Shown: positions 25,331 through 38,148 of the stretch, one piece after another
Position numbering within the stretch: position 1 is the stretch's first letter
How the letters are laid out: every line of letters begins with the position of its first letter
NCBI GenBank assembly: GCA_029207755.1
Contig: JARCOQ010000003.1
Location: 91,342,646-91,406,645 of the forward strand
Source: Chamaea fasciata
Taxonomy: Eukaryota; Chordata; Aves; Passeriformes; Sylviidae
Direction: 5' to 3'
DNA: 64,000 nucleotides
Translations under genes and position numbers: made by a program
The notes under the pieces: generated by a model
Told to the model about the DNA's origin: nothing
Database searches by the model: none
The model's input: only the letters and a program-made list of their open reading frames with translations

Positions 25331-28300
25331 GTTTTAAATTTCTATTTTAAGCAAGAGAAAATGGTCACTTACACATTTGGCTTAAAGTCCAACATCACCT
25401 TTATTCATTACTGGATTTTCATATTAATTCATCACTGGATATTGAATGATCATGACAGGTGCAGGAAAATACTATTTTATAACCAATAGTTACCATCCAT
25501 ATTGAGTGGTTTTAAGAGATTTCAGAAGTCACTTTAAGACAGGAGATGTGCCTCATTATGTAGCAAATGCTATTTAAAAAAAAAATCAAAATTAATATTA
25601 GATTCAGGAAAAAAAAGGCTGATTTTTTCACATTTGCACTCTGGTATAGGTATCTTGGTTTTTCTCTTTGAGTAGATACAGATTTATTATGTAAAATAAG
25701 CATAAAAAATTCCTTGATATTTTAGTCCATGTATTAGAGGTAGGTGGCCTTGACAATTTGTACTACTCTTGCTAGAAAAGAGATTTCTGCTTACAGATAC
25801 TCTCTTTGAGAATTTATTCAGAGAGTTTTGTTGATGTTTTCATGGTTTTTAACTTGCTCCTTGAGAGCTAATTAATCAAGTATAATCATCTGGTTGTGTG
25901 AAATATTTATAAACTGTAATTTCCATTACTGGAAATGTTTTCAGCATCTCAGTATTGTCTCTTAATGACAAGAATAAGGAGAGGGAGAATGAGAGAGACA
26001 TATGTATAGGGATCATTTAACCTTCTCCTCTAACCAATGAATTTTTCCTATGAATATTGTATTTCTATAGAGGCTACTTTTGAAATGTTGCTATTTGAGG
26101 TTTATAACAAACTTAGTCTAATTCTGTAGCTTATGCTGCTGTTTTTTTCTTCCCTCCTGAAAGAGGGAGTATAATACACAAAACTGCAAATTCCAAAGGA
26201 AACATTGAATCCAGGAAGATTTTAATTGATTTTGACCATAAAATAATGTTCTTATTCTTGTCAGCTAATGTTGGTTCTCAAGATTGTGTTGATGGCGTTT
26301 GAAATCATTAGAAAACTTATGTTTGGAGGTTCCCACTTAAATTTTTATGGTGTCTTCTTGAAAATTCAGAATAACTGGAATAACCCTGGGATTCAGATAG
26401 GCCTCTTTTGCCCTGGAAAAATGTTTAGGAAAACAGCCTAAGTTTTGTGCAAGTTCCAGAAATTTGTTGGAGGTAAAAAGCCTTGTTTTGACACCTTTCT
26501 GTTGGTGTGAATAAATTTTAGATAAACAGAGAGACAAGACTGTGAATAGTAAACAATATTGTTTTCATTGGTGCAGGCTAATAGAAGTTGGCCTGTAATG
26601 AGAAAATCAGGAAAACAAACATGAAAATGGCAAAATTGAGGAAAGCACTGTACAGATCTGCACTGTTTTCAAATGCCTGACAGCACAGGAAAATGGTGAT
26701 CCTTGAGCTACAGTACAGAGCAAATACGCTCAGGAGTGTTCAACACAGGGAGAGAAGGTTTTTCAATGATGACTGCTCATTTACATTTACTAGGTGGTCT
26801 GATTTATCAGCTGCAAAATGTCAAAATATGTGTAAGAAGTGTACTGAAACAAATTAAGTTGTCCAACAAACCTACATAAAAGAGAACTTGCAGGGTTAAA
26901 AGAACAATTCTGTTAAGGTCAAAAAAACCCAAATTGAAATATCTTGTTTATACTGAGTAAAAAAACAAGAAGTAATTGATAGAGATGTAAGTAATTACAG
27001 TTTTAAGACTATTTTTACTCACTTATAAAGGAGCAGAGGTTTTGTTATTACCAAAGGAAAAAGCCAATGTGTTAATAAATAGTGAAAGAAACTAACAAGC
27101 AATGGATTAATTAATTTACTTTAGTTTCCCAGGCTCAGCTGCACACATCAGTTACACTGACTTATTGAATGACTTTTTGTCCCTAATGACAATTTAATAA
27201 ATCAGACAAAGCAAAATGTCAAGATTTTATTGCTATCTAACTATTTTTTAAGTGTCAGTGGATTTTCTTTTCTTGTGCAGGACATCATATTTAGTGTCAG
27301 TACCCTATACTTTTATATTAGCTTTCCATCATCTTTATATGCAAGCCCCATTAATTGCAATCCAATGCAAATATCTGTGCAGGACAACCAGGAATTCCTT
27401 AGGTATGGATTGCTTGTGGTAAAAGCTGAAGCCCCAAACACAAGTGAGGGTGAACAATGCATTAAGTATAGCAAATTGAGCAGGCAGAAATTGAAGTCAC
27501 TGTTACCACACGTTCCTCAGAGCCAAGGGATGGTGGTGTCCCATTAATGGGTGCAGGTGAGCCAGTGGTAACAGCACAAATTACTGTCCTGGCATAATTG
27601 GAATATTTTCTCAAAAAACGGCTCTGCCAGTCAACAGATGAGCAGTTATTGTCAGACTCAACCCACTGTGTAAAACTTCTGCCTAATAAAAATTCAAATT
27701 AAAAATATTCTGGTTACAGCCTTTATTCTCTATGAATGCTTTGATCTTTTGTTACAAGACTGGAAGAAAGCTCACTGAATCATAGGAAAGATTCCTATGG
27801 GTTTTAGTGGGCATTTGATCAGGCTTTTTATGAAACAATTTGGTTTATGATTCTTTGGCAAACCTCATCTACAAATACAACTGCATAAGCTTCTCATATT
27901 AGTTAATTACCTTTATCTATGAGATTAATGTCTTTGTTAATTTCAATCACTAGATGACAAAAGAGTTCCCAAGTAATGTTGCTATAGATTCGTGTACGTT
28001 TTATCTGAAAACACTTCGTTTGTCCAAATCAAACTGTCTTAATGTCACACTTGTTTTATGGTCATATTTTCAACTCTGTCTGAGAGTTTAACTTTTCTTG
28101 TTATCTGGTAATTTTGTTAGTATTGCTTTGAAGGTGCATACTAATTTGTTCTACAAATGAAGGCAAAAATCAGATAATTTTTTCTTATTCTTCTTTGCAA
28201 GACCTCAGTTCAGGATAAAATATAAGCATATACTATTGGTTTCTAAAATTTCTACATATGTCATTTCCAAAAAATTTTATGAAATAACTTTGTTTTTTGT

Positions 28301-31062
28301 CAGGTAGAAGGGAATTAAGTTGCTTTAAAATAATAAAGCTACACTAATACATATGCATTATATCAAAATGTAGACATTATATCAAGATCTGTTTTGCAGT
28401 TGGAGCTTTACATTCTGGGGAAAAAATTACAAAGCAAAGCATGGGGGAAAGTGATCTCCTATGCATACCTGTCTGAGATATTTAAAAAATGTTCACTTTC
28501 TGAATCTTAAAGCTATTTCAGATGAACAAATACCAAAATATAAATACCTCACAACAAATATACTTTTAACATGACTTTCTAAGTTAATTGTTTTTTTCTA
28601 TGACAACATGGATAATTCAATGAGGATTTTACAATTTTAAAAATATCCTTTAATCCTACAACAAAATGCTTACAAAATATTTCACTGTACATGCATGAAT
28701 TAAAAGAGGTTGGAAAATGTTTCCTGTGGATTTGTTATGAAAAGCAGTATCAACCAGCCTTAATGGCTGCAGAGCAAAACGATCAAAAATAAATGAATGC
28801 TTATGTAAAGATTACGCTTTCAGTCATTAGTCTTGTGCATATTGATTTAGTATTTATTCTGTGTTCTCTATCTGTATTTCTGTCTGTGCTACCTTTTCAT
28901 TGGACCTTAGTGCAAGCAGAGAAAGGGGCACTGATGAATTGTTTACTCATCCCTCAGTAAGAAAATCTTTGCTACATTTACATGTCACTGGTCTTATCCT
29001 CAATATGTATAAACACTGAACAATTATAAATGTGATAGAAACTCATCTCACATGGTCAAATTTGTAACTTGCTCCTTCAGATATTTTTTGCCTTCATGCT
29101 GTTACATGAAATGGAATTGAGCCAAAGTAGGAAATAAATCAGACTATGATCCTGCAATTATCTTGTTCCCCAGTGCACTGGTTCTGTGAGGAAGTTTTGC
29201 TTTGAGAAAGTGCCTTATCTTTGGAATACCTTAAGAACTAGCTTGAAAGCTTTCGGAATTTGTGGGAAATTTACAAAAAAAATCATCAAAAGATGACGTA
29301 TTGGGTAGAATATTCTAGTCCAACAGGTCTGCTGGAGATGCACTCTGAGTAAGACAACTACAGAAAAGAGGTGGCTGGTGGGACATAATTTGTGGGCATA
29401 TTTAGGTTTTGTCACCAGTGTAATATACATTAGGAAAATTTAACTGAGTCTGGTTATCCCTGTCAAAAAACAAAAATCCCAAACCATAACATACAAAAAA
29501 ATCCCACAATAAAAATATTGAATGGATTCTCTGGAAAAAAATATATATTTGTGAAGGTAGGCAGGAGGGGAGTGTATGTTTACCTTGGTGTGACAGATGC
29601 ATACCTAGTTTTATGGAAAACCTTAGAGGAAGGGGTGGGATTGATTGGCTCATACCTGTAACAACTCAGCTTGCTCAGTAGAAACTTCAGAGGACTAGCA
29701 GGAGGAGTGGCAGCATCTCACCAGGATGACTCTGGAAGGAAGCAGAAGTGTAAGGCCTAAGGGGAAAAAAATCAAAGCTGATACTCAGAGAAAAAGAAAG
29801 AAAGCCACAATCCATAAGTGTAAGGAGTTGGATTGGTGTCTGTGCTATGCAGGAGGCTGCAAGAGCTGCTTCACTGGAAAACAGTGCTACTGAGAAGGGA
29901 CAACCTGGTAAGGACAGTGGGCAGAAGTAAGATATCATTTCAAGCCTAGTATTTAGTCTGCCAGTCATACCAGGAACAAGCTTTGTCTGTGTAGAGAGGT
30001 CTCTAATAGCCTGTTCTTTGTATGATGGAGGAAAACACAACCTTAGATGTTAGAATCACTTGGAGCCCTGTCTTCAAAGAAATAGCTGTTTGAACAGATG
30101 CTTTGGCATAACTATTGGTATCATGCAGCCCCATGAGAAAAATGTCTGTATCCTTGGCCAGCTGTGAAATCCGAGAAAAGAGTTTTCCTACCAGGACAGG
30201 ATCCAGTGGAAGTCAGAGAAGAGACAGGTGTCTATTTGTCTCTTTGGTGGGTAGAAAGGGAAAGTAAGAGAAGAGCCTTCTCTTTTGTGCAAGAAAAAAA
30301 CAACAACCAAAACTTTATTTTCTTTTGGGGAAAAAGGTGCAAGACAAAATTGGGATCCTTGGCTGCATATGATCATAACTTGCAAAATTTCACTTGGGTT
30401 GTAGCCAATTTTACTGTCAGATAAGAACGCATTTATGGGCTCATTTTTTTTTTTGGAAGTCTGTTTCATTAACTCTTAATATTGTTGATGATAGACATAA
30501 ATAGACATGCCTAATTTTAAAATGATGTTGGTCTCTATACCACCCTGCACAGCAGCATATATGTTTCCATTCCTACGCAGTCCAATAGGGCAGTAAAAAG
30601 TGCATTTATTAATCTCTGGAACATAAAAGGTGTAAAGACAATGCTCTGAAGCAAGAGGGGTACACACAGAGATGAGAAGATGTCAAATGTGTGATCAAAA
30701 GTAATGACCTTGAATATGTGATGGCATGGCCATGGCCATGCTCTCATTCTCAGTTGGCAGCCACCTTTAGAATGTGAGATGTCATTTCATGCATTCTTAA
30801 TGATGACCATTCTTTGTACATGAACCAATTGAATTAGACAAGAATATAAACCATGAACATTCAGAAATCAAAATAACTGTGGCAACTGAAAGTAAAAATT
30901 CATAAAATGCAAACTAAAATGCAACCTGAACTTCAACAAGTCAGTGAGAGGTGTCAGTGACACAGACTAGCTTTAAAGCACTGTTGTCGCACATTTTGAG
31001 TTTTAGCAAGTTTCTGCATGTTTTTGTTCTTTGTTTCATAATGGTTTGTTCCATGTTCCCCA
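25331..31062. other. AT-rich DNA, no recognised element
   Basis: No mobile-element ends or coding similarity were found. An 18-bp perfect palindrome lies at 30724-30741. Short open frames around 29.7-30.5 kb on both strands have no recognisable domain. Confidence 0.4.
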
Positions 31063-31072
31063 TGTTTTACCC

Positions 31073-31597
31073 TGTTATGGTTTAGCCCAGTTATTGTTAT
31101 TAATCAATCATCGTTTATGTGACACCTGGGTCCTGCCTGTCACTTTGACACTTCACCCTGATCTCTAGAAAGTTCTGGTGGGGATGTCGAGTGGTTGGCG
31201 GGGTCCAAATCTCCCTTCCCCCTTTGTCCCTTGATTTGTCCTATAAGTTGTCATTTATGTCCGGGGTCACTCCCTTCCCATTCTGGATTGGTTCCAAGTT
31301 GTATCCTCCCCACTCCCTTACACCCATACTTAAGGTGAAAAACCCACAAGTTCAGTGCTCTCCGGCAGCTGACTCCTGAGTGGAAAGAGGTCATGTGGAT
31401 TTAATAAAACCCAGTTGAAGTTCCCCACTGGAGTTCTATTCCTTTATTTCTCACATTGTTCAAGCTTCTGCTGGGGCAAGGACCCAAAGGATCGGGACTG
31501 TATTCCAGTATGCAGGATCATACTTTTTGTAACATCGGTGCCAGAGCTAGCCAGGAAGCGCGGGCGAAAGCCCCGAGAGAAGCACCGCACCATCGCA
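31073..31597 (+). mobile_element. Endogenous-retrovirus LTR (ERVK-like), plus strand
   Basis: U3 has a pyrimidine-rich region with ATTGGTTCCAAGTTGTATCC and a weak TATA-like stretch near 31328. A canonical AATAAA lies at 31403-31408. The distal part contains GAGCTAGC (31546-31553), a word also found near the end of the LTRs at 37479 and 45820. Ends are uncertain. TGTTA at 31073 pairs with TAACA ending at 31534, which is one possible LTR. By comparison with the other two LTRs the U5 seems to run on to about 31597. No target duplication was found. No retroviral gene follows. Confidence 0.7.
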
Positions 31598-31849
31598 AAT
31601 CAGTGATTGATCAGCTTGTTTTGCCCTCCACCTGCAAAAAGGGAATTCTACCCAATTAACTTAATCCATAAAAGCTTGAGACACAGGTGTATAATGGGCA
31701 TTTCCAACTTAAGTCACCTAAGGTCCAGGAAAAGATGAATCTCAAACTCAGCAGTTAAGCTTATATCCTTCTGGATGCATATTTGTGAAATTGTTATCTT
31801 TCATAAGTTCCTCAATCTCCTCATTGACAATAGAACCAGTGTAAATTCC

Positions 31850-32369
31850 TGTCCTGGGTTGAAGTATATTCTATCACCATCTTCATGAACTGTTGAAACC
31901 AGGTGAGGCAGGGCTCCCTGCCTCCCCCACTCTGGCTTATCTTCTGTTAATGGGCCCATCAGCACCTTTGCCACACGACTCACAGATAACCCACTCCTGG
32001 ACTACCTCCTGTTAATGGGCCCATCAGGCCTTATCACATGACTCACCATCCCATTGTGAGATGCTCCACCCAGAGGGAGGAACCAAGCATTCCAGCCTGG
32101 ATATAAGCTGAGACTCTGAACACCAGAGGGGCGCTTACCCACTGGATTCCCAGAGGACCCGAGCTACCAGACCTTTCTACAGGATCACTGCTTCAGGAAG
32201 ACCACCTCATCTGGACTGCTTCCATCACTCTGCTCAGGTTGTATTCCGACTCTGTCAGTGGTCTTTTGTATTATTGCATCTATTTTATTTTACTTTCTTT
32301 CCTTTTCTTCCTAATAAATTGTATCTCTGACTTGGAGCCTCTCATTTGTTTTGCTTTCAAACTGCTACA
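31850..32369 (+). mobile_element. Solo LTR (ERVL-like) with ATTCC target duplication
   Basis: The element runs from TGTCCTGGGTTG to CTGCTACA (520 bp) and is flanked on both sides by ATTCC (31845-31849 and 32370-32374). That 5-bp duplication fits ERVL-type or gamma-like integration and fixes both ends. It has a TATA box (ATATAAG at 32101) and a canonical AATAAA at 32313-32318. The U3 carries a 65-bp-spaced repeat of CTGTTAATGGGCCCATCA (31944 and 32009), perhaps a duplicated enhancer. It is a promoter remnant only; internal retroviral genes were lost by LTR-LTR recombination. Confidence 0.92.
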
Positions 32370-32374
32370 ATTCC

Positions 32375-35189
32375 CTATTTTTTTCTATCTGAACCACCCT
32401 ATTTATGGCAGGTCCTTAAATTTCAAGTTGTTACCATCTGGAAGTTAGGTGAGTCTGAATGGTTTTCAGATTTTACACCTTTTCCCTCTAAATCTTTAGG
32501 CCCTAAATGATCCAAGAGAGAACGCTCTGGTTGGTTCCTGAAGGAAGAAATAATTTTCTTCTGTCTAAATACGTTAGTTGAGATTCTAAAGATACTCAAA
32601 TAGTCCTCTAAGATGCAAATGTTCAGGCAGCTTTAGAAAAAAAATAATATATTAAAAAAATAAATTTTTAGAATTAGAAAAGGATTGGTCAAGCTGCTTC
32701 AGCTAGGTAGAGACCCAGACGGCTAAAACTGTATTTGGAGCAGAGCAATACGCTGCTCATGCCCCCTTTGTCACAGCCAAAATTTTTATTCTAAAAATGG
32801 AGAAGCCACATGTGTTCACTTTGTATTTGTCCCTGGAATTCCTGCCTGAAGCGTTCCCAGATGCCTAGTGGTTTTGCAAGCCCTTTGCTCTGATGCGCCA
32901 ACATGAAACCCTGTCAGCATTTTTCTCAGCTGGACCAAGCAGATAGAGGTGAACAAAAATTCTGATTCATGCTGTTTTAAATTTTGATGTGACTTCAGAA
33001 GTTTGAAACACCAGGTCTGAAATCTGGAATTTAGAAAGACCGTCAAAAAGTTTCATTAGTAGAATTTGTCTCAAGATTAAAACACTTAGACTTATAAGGG
33101 TCAGTTTCTCAGATGATGTACCGCCATGCTGGGTAGCTCAACACCTCCTTACAGCCAATGGGAGTCAACATAATAGATTGAGAAGAGGCTTGTGAGCAGT
33201 TCAGCTGACTATATCCAGCCTCACATCTGATTTCTGCACCAGAAGGTCACACACATGACATTAGGAGAAAGATTTTGTGAGCTCTTTTTGAAGCAATATT
33301 TTCAAGATATTTGGGGATAAGAATTATGTACATAGAATATATTCAGATTTCTAAGACTAAGTAAGCTATCCTGGCCTCCTTCCATAGTAAATGTGAAGAA
33401 ATAAATGCAGAAGGAGAATCATTTCACTGTAAAAGAAGCTTATGAATAGGCAAAATTAATTACTTTCTGGAGCCACTGATATTTCTCTCTTGACTGAAAA
33501 AGGACAGAAACTATACTCGTTTACAGTTAACCTTATCAAAGTTAGGTAAAATAAATCCCCACTTTGCTTTTTCTTCATTAAGCGTAGGACACAATGAGAG
33601 GGAAATCTTTGAAGATGGCTTTTCACAAATGGGGAACTCTGTGCCTAGCTGTATTTAACATCATTTCAAATATATATTCAAGAAGAAATAGGCTCAAAGA
33701 CCACTTTCAGTCATGTAAAAATAAAATTAATTGTTTTTAGCAGAAAGAGAAATGTAGTGTTTAAGTTCATTGGTCATGTCACTGTATCAGTTCTAAGTTG
33801 GATTGGAACCCTGAGGTGGTCTCTCCCCATCTGCCATTGGATAGATTTTATAGACATATGTTGATATCACAGAAACCACTGTCACCACTGTTCACCACCC
33901 ACCTGAGACAGTGAAACTGAGCTGGGAAAGAATGAGCTATGATACCAAGGAGAGGCTTGATAGACATTGCATTACCATGCCTCTATGGTGACTTTTCTAC
34001 TGCTGTCCCTACTCTGTGAAACAGTGGGCATCAATCTTCTGTGTTGTCAGCTGAGTTATTGCATCATACTGCGTAAATCATAGACTGGGTAAATTGCATT
34101 TCTTCTTGTCCTTCAGCACTTCAAAAACATAATCAGACCATTAAGAGGAGGTTGTGCTTAATTTTATTTTGATTTTTTATTAGTACCTCCTGGCTGGTAT
34201 TTAAGTATGCATTTCAACAAGACAGCAAAGGAAAAACTCCTAAACACATTTTTGTGTGATCATTATTCCTTTTCAAAATACATTCTGAAACAATATCTTC
34301 CAAACCCTCTTCAAAAGGCCATATAATAACTTGCCAAAGTGGTATCTTCGATAGCTTAATAAAAATCTGTTTTGAACGTTTTGTGTAAGATAGAAAGGGA
34401 AAATTCAAACAATCATCAACCATCAATATAATGTAGCAGTCTCATGCAGGAAGACTATATTTGGATGTACCTTTAAATATTTTCCCAAATATATCAATAA
34501 TTAATTGCTAACACCTGGCAGGATCCATCTGGAAATACTCCTTCATTTTTGGTTGACTGAATACTGAATTTATTCAGCCTTCAGATGCAAGATCATATGC
34601 TGATGGTTTCTACCAAATATGTAAACCCATGAATGTCTGTATATCAACATCAAAAGCCAGGTGTTGCTCAGATATATTTAAAAATATACAAAAACCGCAA
34701 AAAACCAACACTGCAACTAGTATCCCAGATTTTCTCTCAATTAAATTTGGAATAAATATATATTTACTGTTATATTCTATGAGATAGTTGTATTCTTTAT
34801 TATAAATAATTTTCTTATGAATATATTTTAAGTAAAGGACAACCAATTTATACTGAAATATCCATTTTCTACTACACGCCACGCAATACTATTATGTAGT
34901 CTATCGTAAATAACAGACTACTGTTTTTGTAGACCAGAGGAAGACAATTTCATTTTTTCAGTAAACAGCATTATTTCCAGGTTGTGAAAACTTACCTTGG
35001 ATAATGACTTTCTGTTAATGATATATTTTCCAATTAAAAGGTGATTAATTGTACATACTCAATGTTCCAGGGAACTCCCTTCCAAACTCACTAACTGCCA
35101 CAACTCTGGCTGCAATTTGATAATAATGTTTGGTTTTGTTCCAGCATCTTTTTTCTTGAGAAATAGTCCGATTGTAAAGATGATGCAAT
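32375..35189. other. AT-rich DNA, no recognised element
   Basis: No LTR or CR1 hallmark and no coding similarity was found here. Confidence 0.4.
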
Positions 35190-35417
35190 TCTTAATTTAA
35201 ATTGGAAGAAATTCTTTACTTTGAGGGTAATGAGATACAGAAACAAGTTGTCCAGGGAGGTTGTGGGTGCCCCAAACCTGCCAGTGTTCAAAGCCAGGTT
35301 GAAAAAAGTCTTTAGCAACCTGGCCTCCTGGGATGTGTCCCTGCACATAGCAGGAGGTTGGGACTAGATGATCTTTAAGACCCATTTCAACCCCTTTGCA
35401 TACTATGATTCTGTGAA
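35190..35417 (+). mobile_element. CR1 LINE 3' end, plus strand
   Basis: The segment reads TTGGAAGAAATTCTTTACTTTGAGGG, AGATACAGAAACAAGTTGTCCAGGGAGGTTGTGGGTGCC, AGCCAGGTTG, GGTTGGGACTAGATGATCTTTAAGA and CTATGATTCTGTGA. This is the sense-strand order of the 3' end of ORF2 and the 3' UTR of CR1, with the terminal ATTCTGTG-type repeat at the end. It is truncated at the 5' side. Confidence 0.9.
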
Positions 35418-36309
35418 AATATAATTAATATAATTAATAAAGAATTAAGTTATGACAGTATATTAGTGTCAATTAATGTTTTTTACTGAAAATAAATCTT
35501 AGAAGAAAGAGTATACTGTATTTTGCAGTCATAGTAATGGTTATAATTTCAGTTACACAGATGTAAAGTGCTTTTGGAAGGTGTTTGATTTGGTACCTGA
35601 TGACATTACAGTACTAAATTAATGCTTGACAAGTGTAACAGAACACACAATAAATGGATTAAAGGCAATTTTCTGACAATTCCCGACCACCTGCACTTGA
35701 GGTTTCTCAGGAGTGCTACAGAAAATGCTATTGAATTCTTAGTGAGTAAGCTGGAAGTAAATATAAAATTGATGAAAATAAAATCTATTTTGTTGTTGAA
35801 AATAAAATGTATTTTAAAATGGTACTGATGGAATAAAATTTAATAAAGTGACAAATATCGATGAATCTTTGTGGCTATACTAAACCAAGCCAGATTTTTT
35901 AAATCCCTGGAAGCCTTCAAACTAAATGTGTTTTAAACAGTCAAATTATATATCTAAGACCAGTGACTGCAGACTTCTGTGGGCTATGGGTTATGTACTT
36001 TAGACAACAATGACTCAACTACTATATGACAATCAAAATGACCACAAAACACAACAAATGCAACTAGGGTGACATAAAGGCAAAAAGAAGGATACAGAAG
36101 GAAGGATGCAGGCAGTTCAGTGGTTTAGCAAAATCTACTGCACTGGTGATGCAAGTAATAGTGTTCAGTGACCAGAATTTTTTTAACAACTTCTTGAGAA
36201 ATCAGACAAAGTGTAAAAAGTAATCTGAAACATTACTTCAGAGTCAGTGACAATGTCTTAAGAGGAGGAAGTTGAAGAACTTTCATGCTTGCAGCAGATG
36301 AAATTCCAC

Positions 36310-36515
36310 AGCAGTTATGACAAAATACTTACACTGCAAAGTGTGAGCAATCATTGAAATAGGCTGCCAGGAGAGGTTGTGAAATCTTTCTTCTTCATGG
36401 TTTTCAAAACTTGGTTGGACCAATTTGACCAGCATTCATGAAGATACCCATTTATTGAGCAGGTGGTTGGACTAAGTAAGTTGCAGTGTTGCCTTTCAAA
36501 CTAAATTCTTATATA
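36310..36515 (+). mobile_element. Older CR1 LINE 3' end, plus strand
   Basis: It contains ATTGAAATAGGCTGCCAGGAGAGGTTGTGAAATCTTTCTTCTTCATGGTTTTCAAAACTTGG, then GAGCAGGTGGTTGGACTAAGTAAGTTGCAG and a CCTTTCAAACTAAATTCTTAT end. The order is that of CR1 3' UTRs, but divergence is higher than in the copy at 35190. A possible further weak CR1-like match (GAGAGGTGATCTGGTTATT) at about 36566 was not strong enough to call separately. Confidence 0.7.
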
Positions 36516-37034
36516 ATTCAGACATTATATAAATTCATTCTTTATTTCTTGTGACTAAAAAACTGAGAGGTGATCTGGTTATTCTTTAAATATCTTCAGA
36601 TGCAGAAAATCCTGTGTACTAATTGTATCTTTAGTTTAACATACAAAGATGAAAGGGAGACTGAGGTTAGAGAACTAAAATGAAAAATGTTAGACTTCTT
36701 AAATTGTAAGGATGATCAGTAGTTACAAAAAACATAATGGAAAATATTGCATCTTGAGTGTCTTCATATTTTCACAGAAGGAATGGATTTTCTTTGATTC
36801 ACAGTATACTCATGCCGCAAACATCAGTTATCAGGTTTCAAAGGGAAATTACTGGATGCAATTCATAAAATTCTATTATCCTCAATCTGCAAGATACGTT
36901 GGGTGACATAAGGTCTTTTCTGTCTTCAGAGTTCATGGAACTAAAGGCTTTTTATTAAACAGAGTGTGAAACAGAGCCTAAAGACTAGAATAGTATGGAA
37001 CCCAATAATCATTGTTCAAAGGGCCATTCAAGTA

Positions 37035-37062
37035 TAGAGATAGAGAATAGAGAATAGAGAAT
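37035..37062. repeat. Short tandem repeat, 7-bp unit TAGAGAA, 4 copies
   Basis: Four tandem copies, the first lacking one base. A minor minisatellite seed. Confidence 0.85.
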
Positions 37063-37250
37063 CCTCAGAATTTAAAGGGGTACACATTCATACTACTGTG
37101 ACACCAGAGAAGGAAATCAGAAGTCTCTGTACAAAACCCTCAAAAACTTCACTTATAAAATGGAAGTGTTTTATGGGTAGGGCCTGTTTCACTGTCCCTC
37201 AGTGAAAACATATGTATTTGAGCCACACTATAAAATTCTGTACTGAGGGA

Positions 37251-37478
37251 TGTGACAACTCAAAGAATGCAGTTAAATTATCTCAAAACACTCTTAAAGA
37301 GGGACATTCCCATAAGATAAGATACTACAACAGGCACAGATGGCAAACAGGAGGACATTAATTTCAGGCCTAAATGGAGGCAAGAGATTTAGAATTAGCA
37401 CACCAGACAAGATTCCACTGTACAGGCTGTGGGAGAAGGAGAGACACGAAAAGAGGAAGAGATGATGAGGCCTGGTGA
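37251..37478 (+). mobile_element. Older LTR, left part (interrupted by a younger LTR)
   Basis: It begins TGTGACAACTCAAAG and matches the minus-strand LTR at 5574-6223 through AAGATAAG, CAGG..GATGGCAAA, TTCAGGCCTA, GAATTAGCACACC, CCACTG and GAGGCCTGGTGA. At that last point its sequence stops and continues, in the right order, at 38149. The final TGGTGA (37473-37478) is the left copy of a 6-bp target duplication. Confidence 0.85.
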
Positions 37479-38148
37479 TGATGCAGAGCCGGAGAAGCCC
37501 CGGCTAGCTCACACAGCCCGACACTGCACCAAGATTTGCCACTCCTGCGCTGCTCCTGGTTTGCAGGTAGCAGTGGAGCAGCACTGCCAACATGGCAGCA
37601 GTGTGGCTGCTCTCAACGGCCACCGGCTGTGATGTGCCTTGGATTGGAGTAAAGGACAGGGAGGGGTTTCTTGTGTGCTTCTCAAAGGATTTATTCCCCC
37701 AAGGGGTGCAGTGGTGAAAAAACCGGAAACTCTGTGCTTATACAGTCTTTTAAACAGAGGAGGAATGGGGGAAGATACAATTCTTCAACCAATCAGGATA
37801 CAATGGGGAGGGGAGTGAAGAGGGGTTCACCATCTGATGGCCTATAGGGAAGGCAGCGGGAGTGGAAAAGGTCACATGGACCAATGGGATGTCAAAGACC
37901 CCCAGGCGGAGTTTAGGCAGGAGGGGTAGGGATAACAAGGATTGACAGGGAACTCTCTAGAACTCAGGGAAGGGACTAGGGAAGAATGACACTAGGTGAA
38001 TAAGGTAACAGGTGTGTCTGGGTGGTGAATGACAGCTGAACAAGGGAGGGGAAAACTTGGGATAAAACCAAACATATCAGATGGGGTAACAGGAACAAAT
38101 CATTGGAAGAATGACTTAACAATAACTCAACAAAAACAAATCACCACG
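37479..38148 (-). mobile_element. Younger solo LTR (ERVK-like), minus strand, inserted into an older LTR
   Basis: This 670-bp insertion splits the older LTR and is flanked by TGGTGA on both sides (37473-37478 and 38149-38154). A 6-bp duplication is typical of class II/ERVK integration. On the minus strand it shows ATTGGTT..TTGTATC in U3, a TATA-like TGTATAAGC (about 37736-37744), and AATAAA (plus-strand TTTATT, 37690-37695). It also has a GAGCTAGCC word close to the 3' end. On the plus strand it starts with TG but ends CG where CA is expected, probably a substitution. No retroviral gene is present. Its presence dates it as younger than its host LTR. Confidence 0.88.

Noticed and set aside
29687..30469. 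Minus-strand frames of 117 and 93 codons that look like signal-peptide or membrane proteins
   Set aside because: Hydrophobic residues come from pyrimidine-rich antisense sequence. There is no recognisable domain, and stop-free length is within chance for the region.
31073..31534. A shorter LTR bounded by TGTTA and TAACA followed by a primer-binding site
   Set aside because: The bases after 31534 do not match a tRNA 3' end I know. Comparison with two related LTRs suggests U5 continues to about 31597; kept only as an alternative.
36560..36720. Another possible CR1 fragment (GAGAGGTGATCTGGTTATT)
   Set aside because: Only one short motif fits; the rest cannot be aligned by eye to CR1.
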